NCBI GenBank assembly: GCA_030425945.1
Contig: JAUHZL010000099.1
Span: 1-8,719 of the forward strand
Direction of reading: 5' to 3'
From: Alphaproteobacteria bacterium
Lineage (GTDB): Bacteria; Pseudomonadota; Alphaproteobacteria; Rhodobacterales; Rhodobacteraceae
Length of the DNA stretch: 8,719 bases
Made by a program: the position numbers and the translations under genes. The stretch's first letter is position 1, and each line of letters begins with the position of its first letter. The notes beneath the pieces were generated by a model that had not been told where the DNA came from, searched no databases, and saw nothing but the letters and a program-made list of their open reading frames with translations. Of the stretch, positions 1-6,310 are shown piece by piece.

Positions 1-1148
1 GCGTTGCAGAGCATCTCGATGTCGTCATGGACCTGCATCGCGTGGGCGCGGTCGAAGTGCAGCCGGAGAAAGGCGATCTGCCCGACATGCGCGGTGACGA
101 AGGTCTCGAAGTCGGGCGTGTTGTAGCCGGTCAGCGTGATCGCGGCGTCGAGCACCGGGATGTCGGCACCGGGGGCCGGGCCGGTCCCGCCCCCGCCGGG
201 GCGCAGGATCGCCAGTTGCGCGCGGGCGGCGTCCAGGAACGAACTGTCGGGATGGGCCGCGATGAAGGCGTCGAGCGCCTCGGGCGTGGCCGTGCGGACG
301 GCGGCGAGGAACGCCACCTCGTCCTTCGGACGGTCGAGCGTCACGCTGTCCGAGCAACTATCGGTCAGGCAGGTCTTGCCGAGCGTCTCGTCGTAATAGG
401 CGGGCTGCTGGAGGTGCCCCTCGACGCTGCGGGCGAGGTCGTAGATCTCGATCTGCGCGTCCGAGATCGCGGTCTCGAGGTAGAGCCCGGCCGTCAGGCG
501 CGGCAGGAAGGTGCGGGTGAAGACGCTGAGCGTGTCCTCGGGCCGGTCGGAGGGCAGGTAGTCGAGCGCCTCCTGCCCGGCCCCGGCCGAGAAGATGACG
601 AAACTGCCCACCGGGGCCGAGACCGGCGCGAGCCCGCGCGAGATCGAGGCGGACTTCGTCCCGGCACGCGGTTCGAACGGGTTGTTCCGGCAGGCGTCGA
701 TGATGGCGACGCTGAGCGAGACGCCGAGCTGCTCCAACTCGTCGAGCACCCCGTCATGGCCGTTGCGCAGCGCCAGCGAGGCGCGTTCGAGCACGCGGTC
801 GGACCCACTGGCGGGGGCATCGGTGGGCAACAGGTAGTTGACCGCGCCATCGCTCCAGCCGTGCCCGGAAAAGACGAAGACCACCTCGTCGCCGGTCGAC
901 AGCGTGTCCATGAACGCGTCGAGCGCCTGCAACGTGCCGTCGAGGCCGAGGTCGGTATGGAGCGTCGAGCGATAGCCCATCCCGAGCAGCGCCGCGTGAT
1001 AGGCCGCGGCGTCGTAGCCCGGGTTGCGCAGGTCTTCGAGCGCGTCATAGGCCGAGTTGCCGATCACCAGCGCGTGGCGTCCGGCCAGCGCGGGACCGGC
1101 GAGGGCCAGCATCAGGGGAACAAGAAGAAACAGGCGGATCAGGGGCAT
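1..1148 (-). CDS. Exported caspase-like (peptidase C14 family) protein, C-terminus outside window
   Basis: 382 residues are visible; the frame is open to the left edge, so the stop lies outside. It starts at ATG 1146-1148, with a GGAAG-type ribosome site about 10 nt upstream. Residues 1-22 look like a signal peptide (a short basic start, a hydrophobic stretch, ending ALA), so the protein is probably exported. The caspase-like fold begins at once with ALVIGNSAY (26-34). The catalytic dyad is His96 in FSGHGW and Cys153 in DACRNNPF. This is the usual pattern of bacterial metacaspase-like C14 proteins, which generally cleave after basic residues. After the domain (to about 245) come a Cys pair spaced by four residues (TCLTDSC), a short TPR/Sel1-like helical pair (about 275-310), a Gly/Pro linker and a further region cut by the edge. 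It lies 111 bp downstream of the sulfatase gene on the same strand. Its substrate is unknown. The family call is firm; the cellular role is not. Confidence 0.87.
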   Translation of the reverse strand, partial: MPLIRLFLLVPLMLALAGPALAGRHALVIGNSAYDALEDLRNPGYDAAAYHAALLGMGYRSTLHTDLGLDGTLQALDAFMDTLSTGDEVVFVFSGHGWSDGAVNYLLPTDAPASGSDRVLERASLALRNGHDGVLDELEQLGVSLSVAIIDACRNNPFEPRAGTKSASISRGLAPVSAPVGSFVIFSAGAGQEALDYLPSDRPEDTLSVFTRTFLPRLTAGLYLETAISDAQIEIYDLARSVEGHLQQPAYYDETLGKTCLTDSCSDSVTLDRPKDEVAFLAAVRTATPEALDAFIAAHPDSSFLDAARAQLAILRPGGGGTGPAPGADIPVLDAAITLTGYNTPDFETFVTAHVGQIAFLRLHFDRAHAMQVHDDIEMLCN

Positions 1149-1230
1149 GGCAGGCGGTCTTCCCGGAGCGGACGAAGGGGGCGGGATCGAACGGCAGTCC
1201 GACGCGGAGACCCTCACCCTGCCCCGATCC

Positions 1231-1255
1231 GGCGGCCCGGGTCAAACCCGCCGCC
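1231..1255 (-). terminator. GC-rich hairpin after the sulfatase gene, possible terminator
   Basis: Four bases beyond the sulfatase stop, on the minus strand, there is a hairpin. CGGGT pairs with ACCCG around a 3-nt loop (TTG), and is extended by GGCGG pairing with CCGCC with a 2-nt bulge on one side. No T-tract follows, so it would be a weak or non-canonical terminator. In sequence this GC-rich, such stems also arise by chance. Confidence 0.35.
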
Positions 1256-1259
1256 CCTC

Positions 1260-2903
1260 TCAGTCCTCGTCGGGGCGCGGGCGGGCCGGGCCGCGGTAGG
1301 CGGCGGTCAGCTCGTCGGGCACCTCGGAACCGTCGTAGAGGAAGGGCAGGATGCCGGTGCGCAGCGACTTGCCGCGGGCCCTGCGGATCTGGTCATCCGA
1401 GACCGTGACCCGCTGCGCCGGGCGGCGGCCCCAGTCGGCCAGAAGCCCGTAGAGGCGGTCGATCTCGGCCCGGTGCGTGTCGTCCTTGCCGAGGTCGTGG
1501 AACTCCTCCGGATCGGTCGCGAGGTCGAACAGCATCGGGCGGAACCCGCCCTCGGCGTGCATCAGCTTCCAGCGCCCGTCGAACACCATGAAGAGGCGGC
1601 AGTCCTTCGGGTCGAGCCCCAGTTTCACCGCCTGCCCGGTGGGCGAGTAGTCGAATTCCGAGATCGCGCAGGCGCGCCAGTCGGGCGTCTCGCCCCTGAG
1701 CCAGGGCAGCAGCGAGCGGCCTTCGAGGATGTGGTCGGCGACCGTGCCGCCCGCCGCCTCGACGAAGGTCGGGGCGAGGTCGATCGACTCGACCAGCGCG
1801 TCGCAGGTGGTGCCGCGCGTCGCGTCGGCCTCCGGGCGCGGATCGCAGACGATCATCGGGATCTTCACGGAGGGGTCGTGGAACAGCTCCTTCTCACCCA
1901 GCCAGTGGTCGCCGAGATAGTCGCCGTGATCCGAGGTCAGCACGATCATCGTGTAGGCCATCTGCCCCGTCGCCTCGAGGTGGTCGAGGATGCGGCCCAG
2001 CTGGTCGTCGCATTGCCGGATCAGCCCCATGTAGGCCGGGATCACCTTCTCGCGGACCTCGTCGCGCTGGAACGCCTGCGCCACGCGGTTCGCCATCCAC
2101 GCGCCGTAGACCGGGTGCGGGTCCTCGCGCTCGACCGCGTGGCGGGTCGCGGGCGGGACATGCCCTGGTCCGAACATCGCGTGATAGGGGGCGGGCACGA
2201 TATAGGGCCAGTGCGGCTTGATGTAGCTGACATGGGCGCACCACGGCCCGGTCTGCGCCGTGATGAAATCGAGCGTGCGCGAGGTCAGCCAGGGCGTCTC
2301 GCTGTGCTCCTCGCGGATGTTGGCGGGCTTGTCGGCATTGCGGAACATCCAGCCCGAGGCGATGTCGCCGTCCTCGTCCACGCCCGCGTTCGCGAAATCG
2401 GCCCAGGGGTTCTCGCCCGGGTAGCCCTGCGCCTTGAGGTACTCGTTGTAGGGCGAGCGGCCGGGGTCGTAGAACCCGTCCGGCCCCTGCGCCCAGAGCC
2501 CGTCGTCGCGCACCCAGACGTCGAAGCCACATTCGGCCTGCCGCGCCCCGATCACGCTGTCGGGCGCGAGGCCGAGCCGCGCCATGCCCTGCGCGTCGGC
2601 CCGCATGTGGGTCTTGCCGATCAGCCAGCAGTCCATCCCCGCCGCGCGCAGATGGTCGGCCAGGGTGATCTCGCCGACCCGGAGCGGGAAGCCGTTGTAG
2701 GCCGCCCCGTGCGACGAGACATAGCGCCCGGTGTAGAAGCTCATCCGGGAGGCGCCGCAGATCGGCGACTGGACATAGGCGTTGGTGAATCGCACGCCCC
2801 GCGCCGCGACCCGGTCGAAATTCGGGGTCTGGAGATGCGGATGGCCCGCGCAGCCGAGGTAATCGAACCGCAGCTGGTCATACATGATGAACAGGATGTT
2901 CAT
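1260..2903 (-). CDS. Sulfatase / phosphonate monoester hydrolase family enzyme (alkaline phosphatase superfamily)
   Basis: A 547-residue hydrolase of type I sulfatase architecture, expected to cleave sulfate esters or phosphonate/phosphate esters with a formylglycine nucleophile. Visible landmarks: metal-site Asp9 in the opening strand (ILFIMYDQ), the nucleophile region SPICGASRMSFYTGR with Cys49 and Arg53, GKTHM (Lys97, His99), KPHWPY (His231), TSDHGD (Asp325, His326), GEKELFHD (Lys338), and a C-terminal MLFDLATDPEEFHDLG block (458-472) typical of sulfatases. There is no signal peptide, so it is probably cytoplasmic. The ATG at 2903 is chosen because a strong GGGGGAGGG ribosome site (2911-2919) lies 7 nt upstream and the sulfatase fold begins at residue 2; an ATG 39 codons further up adds only low-complexity residues. 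The nucleophile motif is C-x-A-x-R, not the commoner C-x-P-x-R. The substrate cannot be read from sequence; I recall similar cytoplasmic Rhodobacterales proteins annotated as alkaline phosphatase family or phosphonate monoester hydrolases. Confidence 0.9.
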   Translation of the reverse strand: MNILFIMYDQLRFDYLGCAGHPHLQTPNFDRVAARGVRFTNAYVQSPICGASRMSFYTGRYVSSHGAAYNGFPLRVGEITLADHLRAAGMDCWLIGKTHMRADAQGMARLGLAPDSVIGARQAECGFDVWVRDDGLWAQGPDGFYDPGRSPYNEYLKAQGYPGENPWADFANAGVDEDGDIASGWMFRNADKPANIREEHSETPWLTSRTLDFITAQTGPWCAHVSYIKPHWPYIVPAPYHAMFGPGHVPPATRHAVEREDPHPVYGAWMANRVAQAFQRDEVREKVIPAYMGLIRQCDDQLGRILDHLEATGQMAYTMIVLTSDHGDYLGDHWLGEKELFHDPSVKIPMIVCDPRPEADATRGTTCDALVESIDLAPTFVEAAGGTVADHILEGRSLLPWLRGETPDWRACAISEFDYSPTGQAVKLGLDPKDCRLFMVFDGRWKLMHAEGGFRPMLFDLATDPEEFHDLGKDDTHRAEIDRLYGLLADWGRRPAQRVTVSDDQIRRARGKSLRTGILPFLYDGSEVPDELTAAYRGPARPRPDED

Positions 2904-2994
2904 GCGCCCGCCCTCCCCCGCTGGCCCGGACCGGTCGTCCCGCCCCGCTGATACCGGGACCGGGCCGGGGCGTCGAGGGGGGGGCCGCCCGCCG
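2904..2994. other. 91-bp intergenic spacer between kinase and sulfatase genes
   Basis: Very GC-rich spacer with a run of eight G (2977-2984), an imperfect hairpin (GTCCCG 2937-2942 against CGGGAC 2955-2960, 12-nt loop) and the sulfatase ribosome site (2911-2919). I see no convincing promoter or T-tract terminator, so readthrough from the kinase gene into the sulfatase gene is possible. Confidence 0.5.
2911..2919 (-). promoter_or_regulatory. Ribosome binding site fixing the sulfatase start
   Basis: On the minus strand this reads GGGGGAGGG, 7 nt before the ATG at 2903. It supports that start over the in-frame upstream ATG at 3020, which would overlap the end of the kinase gene. Confidence 0.65.
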
Positions 2995-4449
2995 TCAGTC
3001 CGCGGCGACGAGATCGACAAGCTCGGCGCGGGTCTCGGCGCTGGCGCGCAGCAGGTCGGCGCGCAGGGTGTCCGGCGGCAGGGCGCCGGTCGTCTTGACC
3101 GCCGTCTCGAAGGCCGCGAGCAGGCCTTGCAGGGCGGGCAGGCCGATCATCCCCGCCGACCCCGCCAGGTTGTGGGCCGTCGCGGCCAGCACCGCCGCAC
3201 CGTCCTGCCCGGCGGCGAGCCGCACCTCGAAGGCGGCGGCGTCCTGCGCGAACTGCGCGATCATGTCCCGGAAGCGGGTGTCGCCCAGCGTCTCGCTGAA
3301 CTCCGCCAGCTTCGCGGGGTCGAGCAGGTCGGCCGCAGGGGCCGCGTCGTCCGGGGTCTCCTCGTCCGGCCCGTAGCCCGCCAGCAGCGCCCGGAGCGCG
3401 GCGCGCGAAATCGGCTTCGTGAGGGTCTGCGGCATGCCGTTGGCGCGGAAGCTCTCGATCTCGGCCGGCAGGGCGTGGGCGGTGGTCGCGACGATGGGCG
3501 TCGCGGCGTTCGGCCCGCCGCCCTCGCGGATGGCGCGGGCGGCCTCGGTCCCGTTCATGCCGGGCATGCTGATATCCATCAGGATCAGGTCGAAGCGCCC
3601 GGTCGCGGCGGCGGCCACCCCGGCGGTGCCGTCGGCGGCCTCGGTCACGCGGTGGCCCTCCTGTTCGAGCATGGCGCGCAGGACCTCGCGGTTGATCGGG
3701 TTGTCCTCGACCATCAGCACCGACAGCGGCCCGACCGCCGCCCGGTCCCGGTCCGGCACGACGGGCGCGGCCGCCGGGGCATCCGCGACCGGCAGGGTCA
3801 GCTCGATGTGGAAGTCCGCGCCGCCGCCCGCGCTGTCGCGCACGTCGATGCTGCCGCCCATCGCCTGCACGATCCGCCGCGCGATCCCCAGCCCGAGGCC
3901 GGTGCCCTGCGCGTTACGGTCGTAGGACGGGTCGAGCATCACGAAATCCTCGAAGATGCGCGCCCGGTCGCCGGTCGGGATGCCGACGCCGGTATCGGCC
4001 ACGCTGAGGACGAGCCGCGCCTGCCCGTCCGCCACCCCGAGGCAGCAGGCGGACAGCACGATCTCGCCGCCCGAGGTGAACTTGTTGGCGTTGCCGACGA
4101 GGTTCAGCAGCACCTGCGACAGGCGGCGGTCGTCGGCCATCAGGCTGGGCGGCACGTCCGGCGCGACCAGCGCGGACATCCGGTTGCCCGCCTTGCGCGC
4201 CGCGCCATCCTGGTTCTCGAGCACCCGGTCGAAGACGGCGCGCAGGTCCATCGGGCGGGGCCGCAGGGTCTCGGCACCGGTCTCGAGCCGGGTCAGGTCG
4301 AGCACGTCGTTGACATGCCCGAGCAGGATGTCGCCCGAGCGGCGCAGGGTCCGGACATGGCGCGTCTGCGCCTCGTCGAGCGGCGTCGCCTGCAGCAGGT
4401 CGACCGCCCCGAGGATGCCGTTCAGCGGCGTCCGGATCTCGTGGCTCAT
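2995..4449 (-). CDS. Hybrid histidine kinase, C-terminal half: HisKA-HATPase-receiver-HPt
   Basis: 484 residues from ATG 4449, carrying the whole catalytic and relay part. The phospho-accepting His is residue 3 in SHEIRTPLNG. The ATPase domain (about 65-220) shows the N-box LLNLVGNANKF (Asn120), VADTGVGIP (Asp152), an F-box at IFEDFV and the glycine-rich GTGLGLGIARRIVQAMGG. The receiver (about 242-358) opens LSVLMVEDNPINR, with phospho-acceptor Asp292 in LILMDISMPGMNG and Lys345 in TKP. An HPt domain (about 380-484) has its His426 in ATAHNLAGSAGMIG. This is a complete His-Asp-His donor for a separate regulator, plausibly the one at 6311-6976. As a stand-alone protein it would be poor: the ATG falls inside the HisKA first helix, two residues before the His, with no ribosome site at normal spacing. 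I therefore regard it as the distal part of the interrupted kinase. Confidence 0.85.
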   Translation of the reverse strand: MSHEIRTPLNGILGAVDLLQATPLDEAQTRHVRTLRRSGDILLGHVNDVLDLTRLETGAETLRPRPMDLRAVFDRVLENQDGAARKAGNRMSALVAPDVPPSLMADDRRLSQVLLNLVGNANKFTSGGEIVLSACCLGVADGQARLVLSVADTGVGIPTGDRARIFEDFVMLDPSYDRNAQGTGLGLGIARRIVQAMGGSIDVRDSAGGGADFHIELTLPVADAPAAAPVVPDRDRAAVGPLSVLMVEDNPINREVLRAMLEQEGHRVTEAADGTAGVAAAATGRFDLILMDISMPGMNGTEAARAIREGGGPNAATPIVATTAHALPAEIESFRANGMPQTLTKPISRAALRALLAGYGPDEETPDDAAPAADLLDPAKLAEFSETLGDTRFRDMIAQFAQDAAAFEVRLAAGQDGAAVLAATAHNLAGSAGMIGLPALQGLLAAFETAVKTTGALPPDTLRADLLRASAETRAELVDLVAAD

Positions 4450-4518
4450 GATGGCGAGGAACTCGGACTTCTTGCGCGCCGCCGCCAGCGCCTCGTCCCG
4501 CGCGGCGCGCAGGTCAGC

Positions 4519-4521
4519 CTA
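4519..4521 (-). other. In-frame TAG codon splitting the hybrid kinase
   Basis: On the coding strand the context is GCC TAG GCT GAC CTG, forming a CCTAGG palindrome (4518-4523). The upstream residues are ITHRLRA and the downstream residues ADLRAARDEAL, which join naturally as the usual PAS-to-HisKA linker helix. Between the TAG and the ATG at 4449 the only possible start codons are CTG, without a ribosome site. Confidence 0.9.
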
Positions 4522-5550
4522 GGCCCGCAGGCGGTGGGTGATGTCGCGCAGGAACGAGACGAAGACATGCCGCCCGCCCACCCGTTCGTGGGTGATCGAC
4601 ACCTCGACCGGGAAGCGGCGCCCGGACTTGTGACAGGCCTCCATCTGGACCCGGCCCGCGCCGATGATACGCCGCTCGCCGGTCGTCAGGAAGCGTTTCA
4701 TCCCCGCGGCATGCGCGGCGCGGTGATGCGCGGGGATCATCATCTCGGCCATCGGCTGACCGATGATCTCGGCCTGGGTCCAGCCGAAGATCGCCTCGGC
4801 GGCGGGGTTGTAGGCGCGCACGATCCCCTCGGCATCCGCCACGATGATCGCGTCGAGAGAGGTCTCGACGATCATCGACAGGTTGCGGTTGACCTCCTCG
4901 ATCCGCTGGGCGTCCTCGCGCGCCCGGCGGCCCGCCGCGATCATCAGGATGGCCGCGATGGTCAGTACCACCAGCAGCACGAGGGTCACGAGCCCGGTGC
5001 GCAGGATCAGTGCGACGATCTCGCGGCGTTGCTGGTCGGACTGTTCGGCGAAGATGTCGAGCCCGCGCAGGGCGATGGTGCGCACCGGCTCGCGGATCGC
5101 GTCGAGCTGGGCCTGCAAGGCGGGCAGACCGGCAAGCAGATCGGCCTCCGGGCCGTCGATCAGCGGCACGGCGGCGTCGAGGACGCGGTTCACCTCGGCC
5201 TGCGCCGCCTTGTAGCGGGCATCCTCCGGCAGGAGGGCATAGGCCTCGGCCCGGGCCAGCGTCCGCCAGCGGCTGTAGAAGATGTCGAACCGGGTGCGCA
5301 GGTCCCCGACCGCCCCGAGGTCGTCGTGGCTGGCGGTCTCGACCGCGAGCACCAGCCGGAAGTAATCCACTTCCAGCTGGCTGATCGTCCATTGCGTGTT
5401 GTCGGACTGCGAAGTCGCGAGCTTGTCGATCCGCTGCGTCAGGTCGAGCCACAGGAGCGCCGTCAGCCCGATCGCCATGATCGTGCCGATGACGAAGGCA
5501 GTCAGCCCGTAGCGGGTCAGCGCGGCCGTGCGGTCAAGCTGGGGTGTCAG
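4519..5550 (-). CDS. Hybrid histidine kinase, N-terminal sensor half: TM, periplasmic domain, TM, PAS
   Basis: From the CTG at 5550 this is 343 residues; from the first ATG (5478) it is 319. The longer form is preferred because the ATG cuts into the first membrane helix: the hydrophobic stretch runs from GLTAF through LTALLWL and begins before that Met. In ATG numbering, a periplasmic helical domain spans about 20-153 (rich in Asp, Glu, Arg, Leu), a second membrane helix about 155-183 (LVTLVLLVVLTIAAILMIAA), and a PAS domain about 198-318 (IVETSLDAIIVADAEGIVRAYN, FGWTQAEIIGQ, FVSFLRDITHR). It would sense a periplasmic signal, perhaps through the SUOX-like protein encoded just upstream, and a second cue through PAS. 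The TAG at 4519 ends it before the HisKA helix, so alone it would be a membrane sensor without catalytic output. Confidence 0.82.
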   Translation of the reverse strand: MTPQLDRTAALTRYGLTAFVIGTIMAIGLTALLWLDLTQRIDKLATSQSDNTQWTISQLEVDYFRLVLAVETASHDDLGAVGDLRTRFDIFYSRWRTLARAEAYALLPEDARYKAAQAEVNRVLDAAVPLIDGPEADLLAGLPALQAQLDAIREPVRTIALRGLDIFAEQSDQQRREIVALILRTGLVTLVLLVVLTIAAILMIAAGRRAREDAQRIEEVNRNLSMIVETSLDAIIVADAEGIVRAYNPAAEAIFGWTQAEIIGQPMAEMMIPAHHRAAHAAGMKRFLTTGERRIIGAGRVQMEACHKSGRRFPVEVSITHERVGGRHVFVSFLRDITHRLRA

Positions 5551-6077
5551 GGAAGAACCTCGATGGAGACAAGCTGCCAGATGCTGCGCGCGTAAATGCG
5601 CTCCGACTTGTACTCCGGAACCGCGTCATAGGGATAGATCACCCAGAGCGGGCCCTTGTCGCGCACCGACATCGGTTCGCCGCCGCGCTCGAAGGCGATG
5701 ATGGGTCCGCCCTCGACGGCATCCGACACCGGGATCTCGATCGCGTAGTCGTTCAGCGCCAGCGCGCGCAGGATCGTGCCCTCGGCCCCCAGCCGGTCGA
5801 GCAGCGTGACAAGCTGGACCCCGCGAAAGCGCTGCACGCCGTCCGTCCAGATCGTCGAGGTCTCGATGATCACGGGATCGAGCGCCTCCAGCATGGCCCG
5901 GTCGAAGACCGCTTCGCCCGCCTCGGTGTTGGTTTCGGCAATCGCGCCCGACACCGTCAGCAGCACCTCGTCCTGCGGCGGCGCCAACACCCCGGCCGCC
6001 GTGACCGCCGATCCGTGAGCCGCCAGAACCGCCCCGAGCAACGCCACCGCGCCAAGGCGCTTCAGCAATGTTTTCAC
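5547..6077 (-). CDS. Small exported SUOX-fold-like protein (molybdopterin-oxidoreductase-like), no cysteine
   Basis: 176 residues from a GTG start at 6077. That start is fixed by a GGAGGA ribosome site at 6084-6089, 6 nt upstream, and gives a clear signal peptide (basic KTLLKRLG start, hydrophobic core, cleavage around residues 25-29), so the product is periplasmic. The body resembles the small proteins often annotated as molybdopterin-dependent oxidoreductases (sulfite-oxidase fold): LLTVSGAI, FDRAMLEAL, TIWTDGVQRFRGVQL, LNDYAIEIPVSDA, MSVRDKGPLWVIYPYD and IWQLVSIEV. There is no cysteine anywhere in the protein, whereas sulfite-oxidase-type enzymes bind Mo through a conserved Cys. It may therefore bind a ligand or cofactor without doing redox chemistry. 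Its coupling to a hybrid kinase and a divergent regulator suggests a sensing accessory. The fold assignment rests on remembered family patterns. Confidence 0.75.
   Translation of the reverse strand: MKTLLKRLGAVALLGAVLAAHGSAVTAAGVLAPPQDEVLLTVSGAIAETNTEAGEAVFDRAMLEALDPVIIETSTIWTDGVQRFRGVQLVTLLDRLGAEGTILRALALNDYAIEIPVSDAVEGGPIIAFERGGEPMSVRDKGPLWVIYPYDAVPEYKSERIYARSIWQLVSIEVLP
5548..5562 (-). promoter_or_regulatory. Candidate CTG start of the kinase with its ribosome site, overlapping the upstream stop
   Basis: On the minus strand the SUOX-like gene ends CCC TGA; the overlapping CTG (5548-5550) is in the kinase frame, giving a CTGA overlap like the common ATGA coupling junction. A CGAGG ribosome site (5558-5562) sits 7 nt before it. 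No ATG, GTG or TTG exists in this frame between here and the ATG at 5478. Starting here restores a full first membrane helix. Confidence 0.45.
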
Positions 6078-6083
6078 TGTAAA

Positions 6084-6089
6084 TCCTCC
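6084..6089 (-). promoter_or_regulatory. Ribosome binding site fixing a GTG start for the SUOX-like gene
   Basis: GGAGGA on the minus strand with a 6-nt spacer (TTTACA) before GTG at 6075-6077. It favours this start over the in-frame ATG at 6176, which would put 33 Arg-rich residues before the signal peptide. Confidence 0.8.
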
Positions 6090-6159
6090 GAAGTGTTGGG
6101 CGCTCCTCCGCGCCCGCGTTGCTTGAAATCGCAGTCTCAAATTGCCATACTTTGGACAA

Positions 6160-6172
6160 GCCTGTCTCAGGC
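6160..6172. repeat. Perfect short inverted repeat, possible operator
   Basis: GCCTG-TCT-CAGGC: 5-bp arms with a 3-bp centre, in the middle of the divergent promoter region and flanked by two direct copies of TGGACA about one palindrome-length away on either side. Short palindromes can be chance; its position is the main argument. Confidence 0.3.
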
Positions 6173-6310
6173 GCAAATGGACATCACACTATCCTTTCGG
6201 ATATTTCGACGATCTAATGAGTGTCCATCCTCCCCGGTCGGTGCCTGTATCAAGGGAACGATCCACTCTATATCGCTATCAGACATAACAATCGGGCACC
6301 GAGAAGACTC

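Larger units (their letters stand above)
2995..5550 (-). pseudogene. Hybrid sensor histidine kinase gene interrupted by an in-frame TAG
   Basis: Read as one frame, this is an 851-position hybrid kinase: TM helix, periplasmic domain, TM helix, PAS, HisKA, HATPase, receiver, HPt. The only defect in that frame is a TAG at 4519-4521, between the PAS domain (ending ITHRLRA) and the 23-residue linker leading to SHEIRTPLNG. Frame and domain order are intact on both sides; 5478, 4521 and 4449 are all in register. One base change (CAG or GAG to TAG) would explain it. It could be a recent nonsense mutation, a sequencing or assembly error, or a read-through codon. A split into two working proteins is less likely because the part after the stop has no good start. 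The gene overlaps the stop of the SUOX-like gene upstream if the CTG at 5548-5550 is the start. Its halves are described separately. Confidence 0.7.
6078..6310. promoter_or_regulatory. Divergent intergenic region, presumed promoters for kinase operon and response regulator
   Basis: 233 bp between the divergently read SUOX-like gene and the regulator. From about 6120 on it is clearly more AT-rich than the coding sequence around it, as expected for promoters. I cannot pick a convincing -35/-10 pair; weak -10-like stretches for the plus strand are TATATC at 6269 and CATAAC at 6284. It holds a palindrome at 6160-6172 and three copies of TGGACA (6153-6158, 6178-6183 and, inverted, 6222-6227). A shared region like this suits autoregulation by the adjacent regulator, which is inference. 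Confidence 0.5.

Noticed and set aside
27..2951. 974-codon open frame on the plus strand, opposite the caspase-like and sulfatase genes
   Set aside because: Its product is Arg/Gly/Val-rich with no recognisable domain, and it lies fully antisense to two genes with clear catalytic motifs. Long antisense frames are expected at this GC content.
2937..2960. Hairpin after the kinase as a terminator
   Set aside because: Only 6-bp arms with a 12-nt loop, about 35 nt past the stop, and no T-tract.
2977..2984. Run of eight G as a possible frameshift or phase-variation tract
   Set aside because: It lies between genes, 58 bp or more from the sulfatase ribosome site, and affects no reading frame.
2904..3020. 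Upstream start for the sulfatase at 3020
   Set aside because: Adds 39 low-complexity residues, overlaps the kinase end, and ignores the strong ribosome site at 2911-2919.
4449..4521. Independent reinitiation that would make the kinase C-terminal half a separate gene
   Set aside because: The ATG at 4449 lies inside the HisKA helix with no well-spaced ribosome site, and only CTG codons occur between it and the TAG.
2884..5595. 903-codon open frame on the plus strand, opposite the kinase
   Set aside because: Same reason: low-complexity product without motifs, antisense to PAS, kinase, receiver and HPt domains.
6221..6310. GTG start at 6221 extending the response regulator by 30 residues
   Set aside because: The extension is read from AT-rich intergenic sequence and resembles no receiver-domain N-terminus.
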